Part shown: positions 45,549-55,815 of the stretch, piece after piece
How the letters are laid out: every line of letters starts with the position of its first letter
Position numbering within the stretch: the first letter of the stretch is position 1
Assembly: GCF_020497125.1 (NCBI RefSeq)
Contig: NC_059081.1
Span: forward strand, 22,291,105-22,355,104
Source of the DNA: Mauremys mutica
Lineage: Eukaryota; Chordata; Testudines; Geoemydidae
Length of the DNA: 64,000 bases
Direction: 5' to 3'
Translations under genes and position numbers: made by a program
The notes under the pieces: generated by a model
What the model was told of the DNA's origin: nothing
Seen by the model: the letters and a program-made list of their open reading frames with translations, nothing else
The model's database searches: none

Positions 45549-45909
45549 GGGAGAGTTCTTGTAGCCACGTTAGTCCCATGATAAGAGAGACAAGGCAGGT
45601 GAGGTAAAATCTTGGCCCATGCCGCTTTCAGCAGCACCCATTGGCCTGAATCGGTGAACCGCAGCCACTGGGAGCCGCAATTGGCCGAACCTGCAAATGC
45701 GGAAAGTAAACAAACCAGCCTGGCCTGCCAGGGGCTTTCCCTGCACAAGCAGCAGAACAAGTTTGGGAACCACTCTATTAGACCAACTTCTGTTGATGGA
45801 AGGGACAAGCTTTTGAACTTCACAGCATTGAGGAAGAGATCGAAAGCCTATCCCTTCCACCAACCAACGTTTTTCCAATAAAAGATACTATCTCACCTAT
45901 CTTGTCTCT
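45549..45909. mobile_element. Fold-back repeat, interrupted
   Basis: The outer arms 'gagagacaaggcaggtgagg' (45585 on) and 'ctcacctatcttgtctctc' (ending about 45910) are inverses. The start 'ttgtagccacgttagtccca' and the internal 'accaacttctgttgatggaa' match a common turtle repeat whose typical form reads 'gtagccgtgttggtccc'. A hAT-like fragment interrupts it at 45614-45770. Confidence 0.6.
45614..45770 (+). mobile_element. hAT-like MITE fragment, nested
   Basis: Words 'cagcacccattggcctgaat' , 'gaaccgcagccactgggagc' and the end 'caagtttgggaaccact' match a GC-rich hAT-type turtle repeat. The 5' inverted end is missing. It aligns along its length with 46068-46232. Confidence 0.55.
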
Positions 45910-46067
45910 CACATGGTTAGGGACACTACACCAGATAGCAGAGGAAGAGATGCCTATAAAACTGACTCTGGAGTTGGAGTATGAGGAGCAGGCAGCCAGC
46001 TCAAGAATTTGTTAACGGGGAGAACATATACTAATAGCCAGGTGACTGGTAAGAAGCAGAGCTTATG

Positions 46068-46232
46068 TGTACTGGCCGCTGCTTCCAACAGCTCCCATTG
46101 GCCTGGAGCAGCGAACCACGGCCACTGGGAGCCACGATCAGCCAAACCTGCAGACACAGCAGGTAAACAAACCAGCCCAGCCATCCAGGGTCTTTCCCTG
46201 CACAAGCAGTGGAACAAGTTTGGGAACCACTG
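46068..46232 (+). mobile_element. hAT-like MITE fragment, second copy
   Basis: Begins 'ctggccgctgcttccaacag', includes 'gaaccacggccactgggagc', 'gtaaacaaaccagcc', and ends 'aagtttgggaaccactgg'. Same orientation as the copy 455 bp upstream and clearly homologous over its length. Frames on either strand across it (up to 168 codons) are not genes. Confidence 0.55.
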
Positions 46233-48063
46233 GTGTAGAGACATTTTGAGATGGTGGGACAGAATCTCACAAACTCTCTCAGGTATGCAATTCAAAGCAC
46301 AAGACCATTGGAGAAGGGGACCTTTTACATAGGCAATGCATTGCAGCCATGAGCTACATACACTAGGGGTCAGACTTTTACATCTGACATTCATTAATAG
46401 TTGATGATACTGTACTACAAAGTTAAAAGGGGATTCTAGTGGGTAATCTACTACCAACATTTAGATTTTAAAAATTAGGTACTATTTTTTGCAAAATCGG
46501 TTTGTTTTCTGTCTTACTGTCCTATACGAAGCCTTACAGTGCCATACAAGCTACTTGCCTCTTAGGTATTAACAGGGATGTAGGGTGCCTGAGAAATATG
46601 ATAGTTCCCATTAAAAAAAAAAGTAATTTCTCAGTTACCTCACAATTGTTTCTATGGTAAGGATTATATCCTGCTCTGTTTCAAACACTGTGTGTGTTAA
46701 CTGGGGAAATGTTTACTTCTAGTTAAAGAAGAAAGAACGGGAAAGTGTGTGTGTGGGGGAGGACTATTTCCAAAAATAAATCTGTCATACATATTTCTGT
46801 GGATAGCCTCATAAATATTCAGGCCTATGAGTAAGATGGATAGTTTGTAGTCTGTGCCACCACTTACAAAAGAGACCCATGGCATATCCATTGCACATGT
46901 TATAGTTCAGATGGTCCACAGGTTTTATAGACTTTCTTCAGGCTGACATAGGAACTGAGCATTTAAATGCCCACATCCTGAATGTAAAAGCATTTGGATA
47001 TGCCTCTAATGTAAAAGTAGAGTAAAGGCACTAGTCTTCATTTTTAATCAAGCCATTTGAAAGCATTTTCTTATAACATATTCAGATTTTGGTTTTAAAG
47101 TTCTGTAATTTAATTGCAAGAGGGTTGTAGCTCAATTTTCTGGATTGTGTGGCACTCTGCACTATGAAGTTCTAAAAGATACAAAAGAAAAAAATCTTGT
47201 TCAAATGTAAAAGTTATTTTTGCAGTAACGTATGTCATGATTTTTAAACATTCAGGCCTTTAAACTTTTTTTTTTATAGTGTATGTTCTTGCCAATCCCA
47301 GCAGAGTTCTACAAAGTAAAATATTTGGCAGTGAATTCATATTAACAGATGGAACAAGAAATTAACACGTTTTTGCTTTGCTAATTCACAGTTCTTTTAA
47401 TACGCTAATTCTAAATCACCTGTTCTGACTTTGACAGGCTACAGACACCTGTTTGGGGTAATATTCCACAGCTAATTATTACATGAGAAATTCAGTTTCC
47501 AACAAAAGGGTTTCTGTGTGAAATTGTCATAGTTAACAAATTAGTAATACCAGGTTTACACAAAAATAGCTTGCAGTTTTAATGTAAATGTATTTAATCT
47601 TACCTAGAGAAATAGAAATGGTGAGATTACATTTTATGGGCAGCACTCTGGACTATGTGATGGAATGCCTGTGTTCACTAGACAGTTTAACCGTGAAGTT
47701 CCTGGTGTAAGTCTTGTACCTACCAGATGAGTCAGTGTTTTCTTTGTAGTATCAAAAGTTTTTACAGTGCTGTACTTGGAAAGCCAAAGAAGATGAAACA
47801 AAAGTTTCTTCTAGTAACCCCAGCTGTACAGTTTCAGTTCTGAAGACTTGTGTTAATGCAGTTCAGAGGCATGCAATAAAGAAATTCAAAAAGGGACAAC
47901 ATCTTTCCTAAATAATGACCATACTGCAACCCAAAGGAGTCACATTCATGCTACAGATATATATGTTTTTTGTTTTTACTGTGTGCTTCTGCACACCATA
48001 CTTAATAATTCAGTGGTGAACTTCTATGCAGCACATTTAAATACTGCCACAGAAGCTGATAGT
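46233..48063. other. Unassigned non-coding DNA
   Basis: No recognised gene or element before the CR1 that starts near 48064. A poly-T/A-rich context is common here. Confidence 0.4.
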
Positions 48064-49482
48064 AAAATAGTCTCATCATACATTACTGGGAGCATTTGTA
48101 ACCTGTCCTTTAAATCGGCTTCGGTACCCAATGACTGGAAGTTAGCTAATGTAACGCCAATATTTAAAAAGGGCTCTAGTGGTGATCCTGGCAATTACAG
48201 ACCGGTAAGTCTAACGTCGGTACCGGGCAAATTAGTTGAAACAATAGTAAAGAATAAAATTGTCAGACACATAGATAAACATAAACTCTTGAGCAATAGT
48301 CAACATGGTTTCTGTAAAGGGAAATCGTGTCTTACTAATCTATTAGAATTCTTTGAAGGGGTCAACAAACATGTGGACAAGGGGGATCCGGTGGACATAG
48401 TGTACTTGGATTTCCAGAAAGCCTTTGACAAGGTCCCTCACCAAAGGTTCTTACGTAAATTAAGCTGTCATGGGATAAAAGGGAAGGTCCTTTCATGGAT
48501 TGAGAACTGGTTAAAGGACAGGGAACAAAGGGTAGGAATTAATGGTAAATTCTCAGAATGGAGAGGTGTAACTAGTGGTGTTCCCCAAGGGTCAGTCCTC
48601 GGACCAATCCTATTCAATTTATTCATAAATGATCTGGAGAAAGGGGTAAACAGTGAGGTGGCCAAGTTTGCAGATGATACTAAACTTCTCAAGATAGTTA
48701 AGACCAAAGCAGATTGTGAAGAACTTCAAAAAGATCTCACAAAACTAAGTGATTGGGCAACAAAATGGCAAATGAAATTTAATGTGGATAAATGTAAAGT
48801 AATGCGCATTGGAAAAAATAACCCCAACTATACATACAACATGATGGGGGCTAACTTAGCTACAACGAGTCAGGAAAAAGATCTTGGCGTCATCGTGGAT
48901 AGTTCTCTGAAGATGTCCACACAGTGTGCAGAGGCGGTCAAAAAAGCAAATAGGATGTTAGGAATCATTAAAAAGGGGATAGAGAATAAGACTGAGAATA
49001 TATTATTGCCCTTATATAAATCCATGGTACGCCCACATCTCGAATACTGTGTACAGATGTGGTCTCCTCACCTCAAAAAAGATATTCTAGCACTAGAAAA
49101 GGTTCAGAAAAGGGCAACTAAAATGATTAGGGGTTTAGAGAGGGTCCCATACGAGGAAAGTTTAAAGAGGCTAGGACTCTTCAGCTTGGAAAAGAGAAGA
49201 CTAAGGGGGGACATGATAGAGGTATATAAAATCATGAGTGATGTTGAGAAAGTGGATAAGGAAAAGTTATTTACTTATTCCCATAATACAAGAACTAGGG
49301 GTCACCAAATGAAATTAATAGGCAGCAGGTTTAAAACAAATAAAAGGAAGTTCTTCTTCACGCAGCGCACAGTCAGCTTGTGGAACTCCTTACCTGAGGA
49401 GGTTGTGAAGGCTAGGACTATAACAATGTTTAAAAGGGGACTGGATAAATTCATGGTGGCTAAGTCCATAAATGGCTATTAG
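47983..49482 (+). CDS. CR1 reverse transcriptase, truncated but open (499 codons)
   Basis: An uninterrupted frame encodes the reverse transcriptase core and C-terminal region of CR1 ORF2p, which copies CR1 RNA at a nicked target. Landmarks: '[14 protein letters not shown]' (about residues 51-64), '[16 protein letters not shown]' (71-86), motif A '[13 protein letters not shown]' (141-153), motif B '[11 protein letters not shown]' (198-208), and the catalytic 'FADD' (229-232). Then come '[13 protein letters not shown]' (261-273), '[13 protein letters not shown]' and the C-terminal 'WNSLPEEVV'. All three catalytic aspartates are present. The apurinic-type endonuclease is missing, so it cannot retrotranspose alone, and the ATG at 47983 is only the first Met in the frame. 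Residues 1 to about 30 may be flanking sequence. No host promoter is evident. Confidence 0.85.
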   Translation: MLLHTILNNSVVNFYAAHLNTATEADSKIVSSYITGSICNLSFKSASVPNDWKLANVTPIFKKGSSGDPGNYRPVSLTSVPGKLVETIVKNKIVRHIDKHKLLSNSQHGFCKGKSCLTNLLEFFEGVNKHVDKGDPVDIVYLDFQKAFDKVPHQRFLRKLSCHGIKGKVLSWIENWLKDREQRVGINGKFSEWRGVTSGVPQGSVLGPILFNLFINDLEKGVNSEVAKFADDTKLLKIVKTKADCEELQKDLTKLSDWATKWQMKFNVDKCKVMRIGKNNPNYTYNMMGANLATTSQEKDLGVIVDSSLKMSTQCAEAVKKANRMLGIIKKGIENKTENILLPLYKSMVRPHLEYCVQMWSPHLKKDILALEKVQKRATKMIRGLERVPYEESLKRLGLFSLEKRRLRGDMIEVYKIMSDVEKVDKEKLFTYSHNTRTRGHQMKLIGSRFKTNKRKFFFTQRTVSLWNSLPEEVVKARTITMFKRGLDKFMVAKSINGY

Positions 49483-49686
49483 CTAGGATGGGTAAGAATG
49501 GTGTCCCTAGCCTCTGTTCGTCAGAGGATGGAGATGGATGGCAGGAGAGAGATCACTTGATCATTGCCTGTTAGATTCACTCCCTCTGGGGCACCTGGCA
49601 TTGGCCACTGTCGGTAGACAGATACTGGGCTAGATGGACCTTTGGTCTGACCCGGTACGGCCTCTCTTATGTTCTTATGTTCTTAT
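48064..49686 (+). mobile_element. CR1 LINE, 5'-truncated, recent
   Basis: The 3' end carries the conserved CR1 UTR ('gggctagatggacctttggt', 49628-49647) and the tandem octamer ttatgttc (49668-49685). The coding part is uninterrupted (see the CDS). 5' truncation has removed the endonuclease and ORF1; the exact 5' junction is uncertain, between about 48000 and 48090. No TSD is evident. Confidence 0.92.
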
Positions 49687-50354
49687 TTAACTTTATATTT
49701 TATATCTCCCTGTCCATAGCAAAAAATACATGTTTTGTGGTTGTTTTTATTACACTTCTGTGAGTACGTTCATGATATGAGCCGTGACCTGCCCAGCACT
49801 CCCTTTGAGGTGCTGCACAGCCCCAGGGAAGTTGGGAGGGAGCAATCACTGTGTTTCTGTGAATTGAGGCACTGGAATCCTGCTTAGCTTTAATGTGAGC
49901 TATGCAGGGATTGAAATACAGTTCCTTTCCCTCTCCCTTAGCTGTGAACCCACCTCTGTACACCCACCTCCCAGCTTGTGTTAGTGAGGCTCATGTTAGC
50001 ATGCTAAAAATGGACGTTGGCGCACTGACAGAGGCTTGGGCTAATGACCAGAGCTCAAGCCCACTGTACCAGCCTCCACCAGTGCCACAATATCCATACA
50101 GCTATTTTTAGTGTGCTAGCATGAGCCTGCTAGCACAAGTCTGTCTACCTGGGTTAGGAGGCTCCCTCACAGGTGCAATGTAGACATACCCAAACAGACT
50201 CTGAACCTAACTCTGAAACAAATGTGTTTTCAAGGTGAAAGAAGTATATCTAGAAATGATTCCTGAGGAGGGATTTAAAGAAGAGTGAGTTTTCTTGGCA
50301 CACAGGATTAGGAATAATATTCTAGATGTGAGTAGTGACATGGGTAGAGGCTGG
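49687..50354. other. Unassigned DNA, possible MITE ends
   Basis: 50005-50190 contains 'atgttagcatgctaaaaatg' and the inverse-like 'gtgctagcatgagcctgcta' (50112-50131), then 'gcaatgtagacatacccaaa' (50177-50196), suggesting a degraded 'gtctacattgca' MITE. Not firmly delimited. Confidence 0.4.
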
Positions 50355-51870
50355 AGAAGAATTTGTCAAGAACAAATCATGCCAAACCAACCTAATAGCA
50401 TTTTTTGACAGGGTAACAAGCCTTGTGGCTGGGGGGAAGCAGTAGATGTGGTATATCTTGACTTTAGTAAGGCTTTTGATACTGTCTCGCATGACCTTCT
50501 CATAAACAAACAAACTAGGGAAATACAACCTAGATGGAGCTACTATAAGGTGGGTGCATAACTGGTTGGAAAACCATTCCTGGAGAGTAATTATCAGGGG
50601 TTCACAGTCATGCTGGGAAGGGTATATCGAGTGGGGTCCCACAGAGATCAGTTCTGGGTCTGGTTCTGTTCAATATCTTCTTCAATGATTTAGGTAATGA
50701 CATCGAGAGTACACTTATAAAGTGTATGGATGATACCAAGTTGGGATGGTTGCAAGTGCTTTGGAGGGTAGAATTAAAATTCAAAATGATCTGGACAAAC
50801 TGGAGAAATGATCTGAAGTAAATAGGATGAAATTCAATAAGAACAAATGCAAAGTACTCCACTTAGAAAGGAATAATCAGTTTCACACATAGGCCTGGTC
50901 TACACTTGGGGGGAGGGGCAGAATCAGTCTAAGTTATGGAACTTCAGCTACGTGAATATTGTAGCTAAAGTCAACGTACTTAGATCTACTCACTGTGGGG
51001 TCTTCACTGCGGTGAGTCGACTGCTGACGCTCCCCCGTCGACTCTGCCTGTGCCTCTCATGGCGGTGGAGTACAGGAGTCAACGGGAGAGTGCTCGGGGG
51101 TCAATTTATCATGTTTAGACTAGACTCGATAAATTGACCCCTGCTGGATCGATCGCTGCCTGCCTATCCGGTAGGTAGTATATACATATCCTATGCAAAA
51201 TGGGAAATGACTGCCTAGGAAAAGGATCTGGGGTCATAGTGGATCACAGACTAAATATGAGTCAGCAGTGTAACACTGTTCCAAAAAAAATAAACATCAT
51301 TTTGGGATGTGTTAGCAGGAGAGTTGTAAGCAAGACATGAGATATAATTTTTCCTCTCTACTCTGTGCTGATTAGGCATCAACTGGAGTATTGTATCCAG
51401 TTCTGGGAGCCACATTTTAGGAATTGGAGGAAGTCCAGAGAAGAGCAACAAAAATTATTATAGGTCTAGAAAACATGACCTATAAGGGAAGATTGAAAAA
51501 AAAGGGTTTGTTTAGTCTGGAGAAGAGAAGACTGAGAGTTTCAAGTACATTAAAGGTTGTTACAAGAAGGAGGGAGAAAAATTTAATCTCTGAGGATAGG
51601 GCAAGAAGCAAGGGGCTTAAACTGAATCAAGAGTGGTTTAGGTTGGACATTAGAAAAAACATCCTAACTGTCAGGGTAATTAAGCACTGGAATAAATTGC
51701 CTAGGGAGGTTGTGGAATCTCCATCATTGGAGATTGTTAAGAGCAGGTTAGACAAACACTTCTCAGGGATGGTCTAGATAATATTTAAGCCTGCCTTGAG
51801 TGCAGGGAACTGTACTAGATGACCTATCAAGGTCGCTCACTTCCAGTCCTAGAATTCTATGTTTCTATTT
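50355..51870 (+). pseudogene. CR1 LINE relic, split by a MITE
   Basis: Translation in pieces: 'EFVKNKSCQTNLIAFFDRV' (50359 on), motif A as 'VRLLILSRMTF'-frame or 'DFSKAFDTVSHDLL' (about 50460-50500), motif B 'GVPQRSVLGLVLFNIFFNDL' (50633-50692), catalytic box 'CMDDTKLG' (50723-50746), and 'RMKFNKNKCKVLHL'-type sequence to 50880. After the insert it resumes with 'GVIVDHRLNMSQQC', 'RATKIIIGLENMTYKGRL' and 'WNKLPREVV'. The 3' end has the CR1 repeat attctatgtttctatt at 51855-51870. Several frameshifts and stops. Much older than the CR1 ending at 49686. Confidence 0.88.
50892..51191. mobile_element. Inverted-repeat MITE inserted in CR1
   Basis: The left end ggcctggtctacacttgggg and degraded right end 'gtatatacatatcc' are imperfect inverses. 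The interior has the repeated words 'agctacgtgaatattgtagc' (50947-50966) and the self-complementary pair 'gggtcaatttatcatg'/'gataaattgaccc' near 51098-51140. Removing it restores CR1 sequence across 'cacata|tgcaaaatggg', with a 2- or 3-base (TA or ATA/TAT) target duplication. Same group as 62709-63003. Confidence 0.7.
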
Positions 51871-52864
51871 TAGTAATAAAAATATTATTTCAAGCTACAG
51901 CAGCTTTCAATCTGTTCCTGGAATAGCATGATATGTGCTGCTCTGCTCTTTCTCATTAGTTCTGACCCATCTCTTCTTCAGTCCTTTTTTCTTCCTGTTT
52001 TGCTCATTCTCTAACTCTTGTCTTATGAAAAGCTCAGTGATGGTGGTGATATTTTTCTTAGCTGAGTTTTCAAGGAAAAAATCAATTACCCATTCCTTTG
52101 GTTTCCTCCACGTTTGACTCCTCCCCACTTATCTCCTTTATTATCTTTTCCTTCCACCTTTTGCCCTCTTTCCTTCTACAGTTCTTAAAACTTGTCCATC
52201 TTCTTCTTTTTTTAATTTATAAAGTACAGTGTTCCAGATAATTTTGTTAACATGCTTATCTAACATAAACTGTAATTCAGATCAATCACTCTACCAAATA
52301 TGATCACAACTATTGATGTAATGAAAATGATCTGGGAAGCTTCTGAGATGTTGCATGATCACTGGCTAGCCCCTATGAACCAGATATGTTATCTTCAGGA
52401 ATTTCTGCAGGCCAAAGATGGACAAGGTCAGTCTCAACATAGAAAATATTTGAACAGACAGCAAATTCATGAATAGAAGAATATTTCACTGCCTAGACAG
52501 GCTGAGGAGAGGCTTCCTTTCACTTCCCCTTATATTTTTCCTTGAGTAGAATGAATAGCATTGGTATATAGCACTCTCTTTTCCCCCCAAAAAATCCTGA
52601 AGTCATTTTTGTCCTCTCTTATGGAGGTTGTTCACAAGGGATGCAGATTCATCTGATGATTGATAAGCCAAGGAAGGGAAAGAACTTGTTGTGTGCCAAA
52701 GTCATGCACTTTGATCAGACATGCAAAATCTCTCAACTTTCTAATGTGGGAGTATTTGAACTATCTAACACCTAACTTCTTAATAGCCTGAATGGCAGTC
52801 AGAGAGGTGATGACGCTTACAGCCAAAGAACCTCTGGAGCCCCAATCAGAAGTTTGCATAGATT
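51871..52864. other. Unassigned non-coding DNA
   Basis: Nothing recognised. Pyrimidine-rich at 51950-52010 and 52130-52210. Confidence 0.4.
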
Positions 52865-53238
52865 CAGGGGTTCTCAAACTGTGGGTGGGACAGCAAAGTG
52901 TTTTAATGGGATTGCCAGGACTGGCTTAGACTTGCTGGAGCCCGGGCTAAAGCCAAAGCCAAAGCCCAAGCCCAAGCTCCACCACCTGGGACTGAAGCCC
53001 AAGCCCTGGGCAGTGGGGCTCAGGTTACAGGCCCTCTGCCTGGGGCTGAAGACTTTTGGCTTCGGCTTTGGATCCCACCACCACCAGGAGCCATGGGGTT
53101 TGGGCTCTGGCTTTGGACCCCCCTGCCCGGGGCCGTGGGGCTTGGGTGGGCTCGGGCTTCAGTCCCCCCTCCTGGGGTCAGGTAGTAATTTTTGTTGTCA
53201 GAAGGGGGTCAAGGTGCAATGAAGTTTGAGAACCTCTG
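52865..53238. mobile_element. hAT-like MITE with low-complexity interior
   Basis: The ends caggggttctcaaact and agtttgagaacctctg are inverted repeats with one mismatch over 16 bases; 'ggttctcaa' ends are typical of hAT MITEs. The interior is a degenerate 'ggcttgggctcgggc'-like tract that yields a spurious Lys-Pro-rich frame. No perfect 8-bp TSD is visible, so insertion is old or the site has mutated. Confidence 0.65.
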
Positions 53239-54165
53239 GATTACATGATTCTTACAGCTGACATGAATGGAGAAGGGTATATCTCAACTGATAACCTAAA
53301 CTTCCCCAGTGGCCCACATGCAGCTGGAAGATCCCTCCTCTTCTGTCAAGCCCCCCACAAGAACATACCTGTGATTAAAAGCAAAAGTTCAGCTGCTAAT
53401 GTCTCTTTTTTCCCTCATACTCAAAGATTGAAGCAATTCCAGCTCTTATCTCTAAAACAATCAGAAAGGTTTGCCTGCCACTGAGATTTTCTCCAAAAAA
53501 ACATTTTCCTACTGCTATGGGAATAGTTAAGGGACTATTGGGAGGAACACCTTCAGTCAGCTCCTGGGCCAAAGTGACTTACTCTGCTCAGACCAATATT
53601 TAGTTTGTCCCCATCACTCTTGTTCTTTAGAGCCTTGTTTTGAATAGAGCCTCCTGTTCAACTGGACTATGCATATATTTTATACTGATACAGCTATTTC
53701 AGTTAGAGGGGTGATTTTATACCAAAATAGCTATTCCTAATATTCTTTTCCAGTAAAATTCATAATATGGACTAGCATAAAGGTGCCTTATACTAATATA
53801 GCTTGTTCCCCTTCCCATACAGGAATAGCTATAGAAGTGATACAACTTTTATGTTTAGAAAAGCTCTGAGAAACTTTACCTGTAGGCTAAATGCATTGTT
53901 GCATAGTGTTTGTGACCCCTGGACTCCATAAAGGAAATTCCTTTAAAGCTTTTAACACGTTAACACTTTACTTTGTTTTTTGTAGCAGTTTTCTCCTCTT
54001 TGTCTGGGATCGGAGATGGTAGCCCTAGTTTACAACCTCTCCTTCCAATTTCCCATAAGGACAAAGCTGTCCTACTTACTGTGCCATTCTTTGTCATAAG
54101 ACCTGTCCAATTTTCAGCAGAATCAAGAGATAGTCCTTCCTTATGTTTTATTGCTTGTTACTGGT
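53239..54165. other. Unassigned non-coding DNA
   Basis: No recognised gene. Words such as 'actgatacagctatttcagt' (53680-53710) and the repeated 'accaaaatagctattcc' suggest an eroded palindromic repeat. Confidence 0.4.
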
Positions 54166-54637
54166 AAGTGGTTCTCAATCAGGGGTACATGTATCACTAG
54201 AGATACACAAGATGTCTTCCAGGAAGTACATCATCTCATCTAGATATTTGCATAGTTCAGTATGTCTCAACCTGGGAGTCACAATTCCCAGGGAGGTCAC
54301 ACAACGGGTTATGGGGAGTCACAAGTGCAGGGCCACCATTAGAGGTTGGCAAGCAGGGCAATTGCTAAGTTACATGCTTCAATCCTAGGTGGATTTAGGC
54401 TTCAGCTCAGGCCTCGGGTACACTGACATGTAATGACAATATTTATATTCCAATCAATTTATTTTATAAGTATAGGGTAAAAATGAGAAAGTAAGCAATT
54501 TTTCAGAAATAGTGTGTGGTATTTTTATGACTGATTTTGTTAGCAAGTAGTTTTTAAGTGAGGTGAAACTTGGGGTACACAAGACAAATCAGACTCCTGA
54601 AAGGGGTACAGTAGTCTGGGAAGGTTGAGAAACACTG
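54166..54637. mobile_element. hAT-like MITE with another MITE nested inside
   Basis: Left 'agtggttctcaatcaggggt' and right 'gggaaggttgagaaacactg' are imperfect inverses of the hAT 'cagtggttctcaa' type. Interior words 'tttattttataagtatag', 'gagaaagtaagcaatttttc' and 'aagtgaggtgaaacttgggg' match a turtle family I recognise. A second, GC-richer element interrupts it at about 54258-54416. No TSD is clear. Confidence 0.7.
54258..54416. mobile_element. Nested hAT-like MITE fragment
   Basis: Begins 'cagtatgtctcaacctggga' and contains 'tcacaattcccagggaggtc' and 'gcaagcagggcaattgctaa', words of another 'cagtgtgtctcaacc' family. The right boundary is set where the outer element's sequence resumes and is approximate. 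Confidence 0.55.
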
Positions 54638-55299
54638 CGTTAATGTATTTATTTGTCTAGCACCAACAGTGTGCTTGGGTATGTACAAATGGAGATATCA
54701 GGACTAAACCTGCATTGAGGAACTTTAGGGTTTTTTTGTTTGTTTGTTTGTTTTTAATTTAGCATTACTAGTGTTGTTTGCTTACTAATGCCCTTGTTCT
54801 GAAATGTATTTCTTGAGGATAGGCTCTGACAGTGGTTTATAGTTTGTACTTTCTGGATAAATGATTTTTCACTTTAAACTTTAATAAGATTCCTTCATTT
54901 TCTTTAACCAATTATATTCCAGCCAAATGTCTCAGATCCTCAACACGTATATCTCTTTATAGTAAGCATTATGGCATTCATGCTGGGCAAGCTAACGGGA
55001 GTCTCAGAATAATATGATTTGGTATTGGGGCTCAGACGTCTCTGAATTTTCATTGGTGCACATGAATGTTCATGTCTTTCTCTTTTCTTGGGTTATTCAT
55101 GCCTGACTTAAGCAAAACCTAATCTAGTTAGAGCCTGGTAAGAGAAACTGTCTCTTCTGTTTACAGTCAATTTCACAGGTATTCTCATAAATGACAACCA
55201 ACAAATCTTACCTGCTGTTGCCTCCTTACCTCTACTTGATTAGGAAGCACTGTGTTTCATATAAGAAATTAAACAGAAAAAACTGAATTGCAATGAGCA
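54638..55299. other. Unassigned DNA with (TTTG)n tract
   Basis: A tttg microsatellite of about five units lies at 54735-54755. No gene seen. Confidence 0.5.
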
Positions 55300-55815
55300 G
55301 CAGTACTTAAATGCTTCTTTTACCTGCTGTGTCTGGGAAAGAGCTACTAAGGTGATTATTACACACAATATCCCACATATTGATAACCTTTCCATTTATT
55401 GATGTATGATAGATAGTGAAAATAACATTAAAACATTGAAGAAATGATTTTAATTGGAAGATTTTCAGCAGATGTCTTATTAGTTGGAAACCACCAATAG
55501 TACGTGCATTTATAGGTATGCCATCTGAACCATTTGACTTGCCAGATGCATGTTGTTTAACAGCATTTTGTACCTCATTTAAAGAAGATAGTTCAGGAAC
55601 ATTTGCTTTTAGTATGTGCTGTTCCAATTTTTGTAAGCATTTTTTCTTATTGTTAAGTTGTCTGTTGAGGACACTGCTTAGATATTAAGCTCAGCATCTG
55701 AGAATAATTTTTCAGTCAGTGAAAGTACTAGTCATGCAGTTTGATCGGTGGGTAAAACAGAAAATCTGTGGGATATTGGCCCATAAACCTCTTCAATGGT
55801 ACAGAAGAAGGTTGT
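55300..55815 (-). pseudogene. RTE-like LINE reverse transcriptase relic
   Basis: On the minus strand, an upstream part aligned to '...VLNRQLNNKK' leads into 'LEQHILKANVPELSSLNEVQ' and 'GKSNGSDGIPINARTIGG' (about 55560-55500). After a degraded stretch the relic ends with 'NNHLSSSFPDTAGK' (about 55350-55315). The order fits the RTE-type reverse transcriptase region, in which G-K-x-x-G-x-D-G-I-P precedes a D-N-H-R-G-I-S-L-L-S-x-A-G-K segment; the second is clearly eroded here. No catalytic motif is preserved. Assignment is by memory and moderate. Confidence 0.55.

Noticed and set aside
45284..45823. 179-codon minus-strand open frame
   Set aside because: It crosses a fold-back repeat and a hAT-like fragment, has no recognisable domain and competes with frames on the other strand.
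52854..53222. 122-codon frame with a Lys-Pro repeat
   Set aside because: The repeat is translated low-complexity sequence inside a hAT-like MITE.
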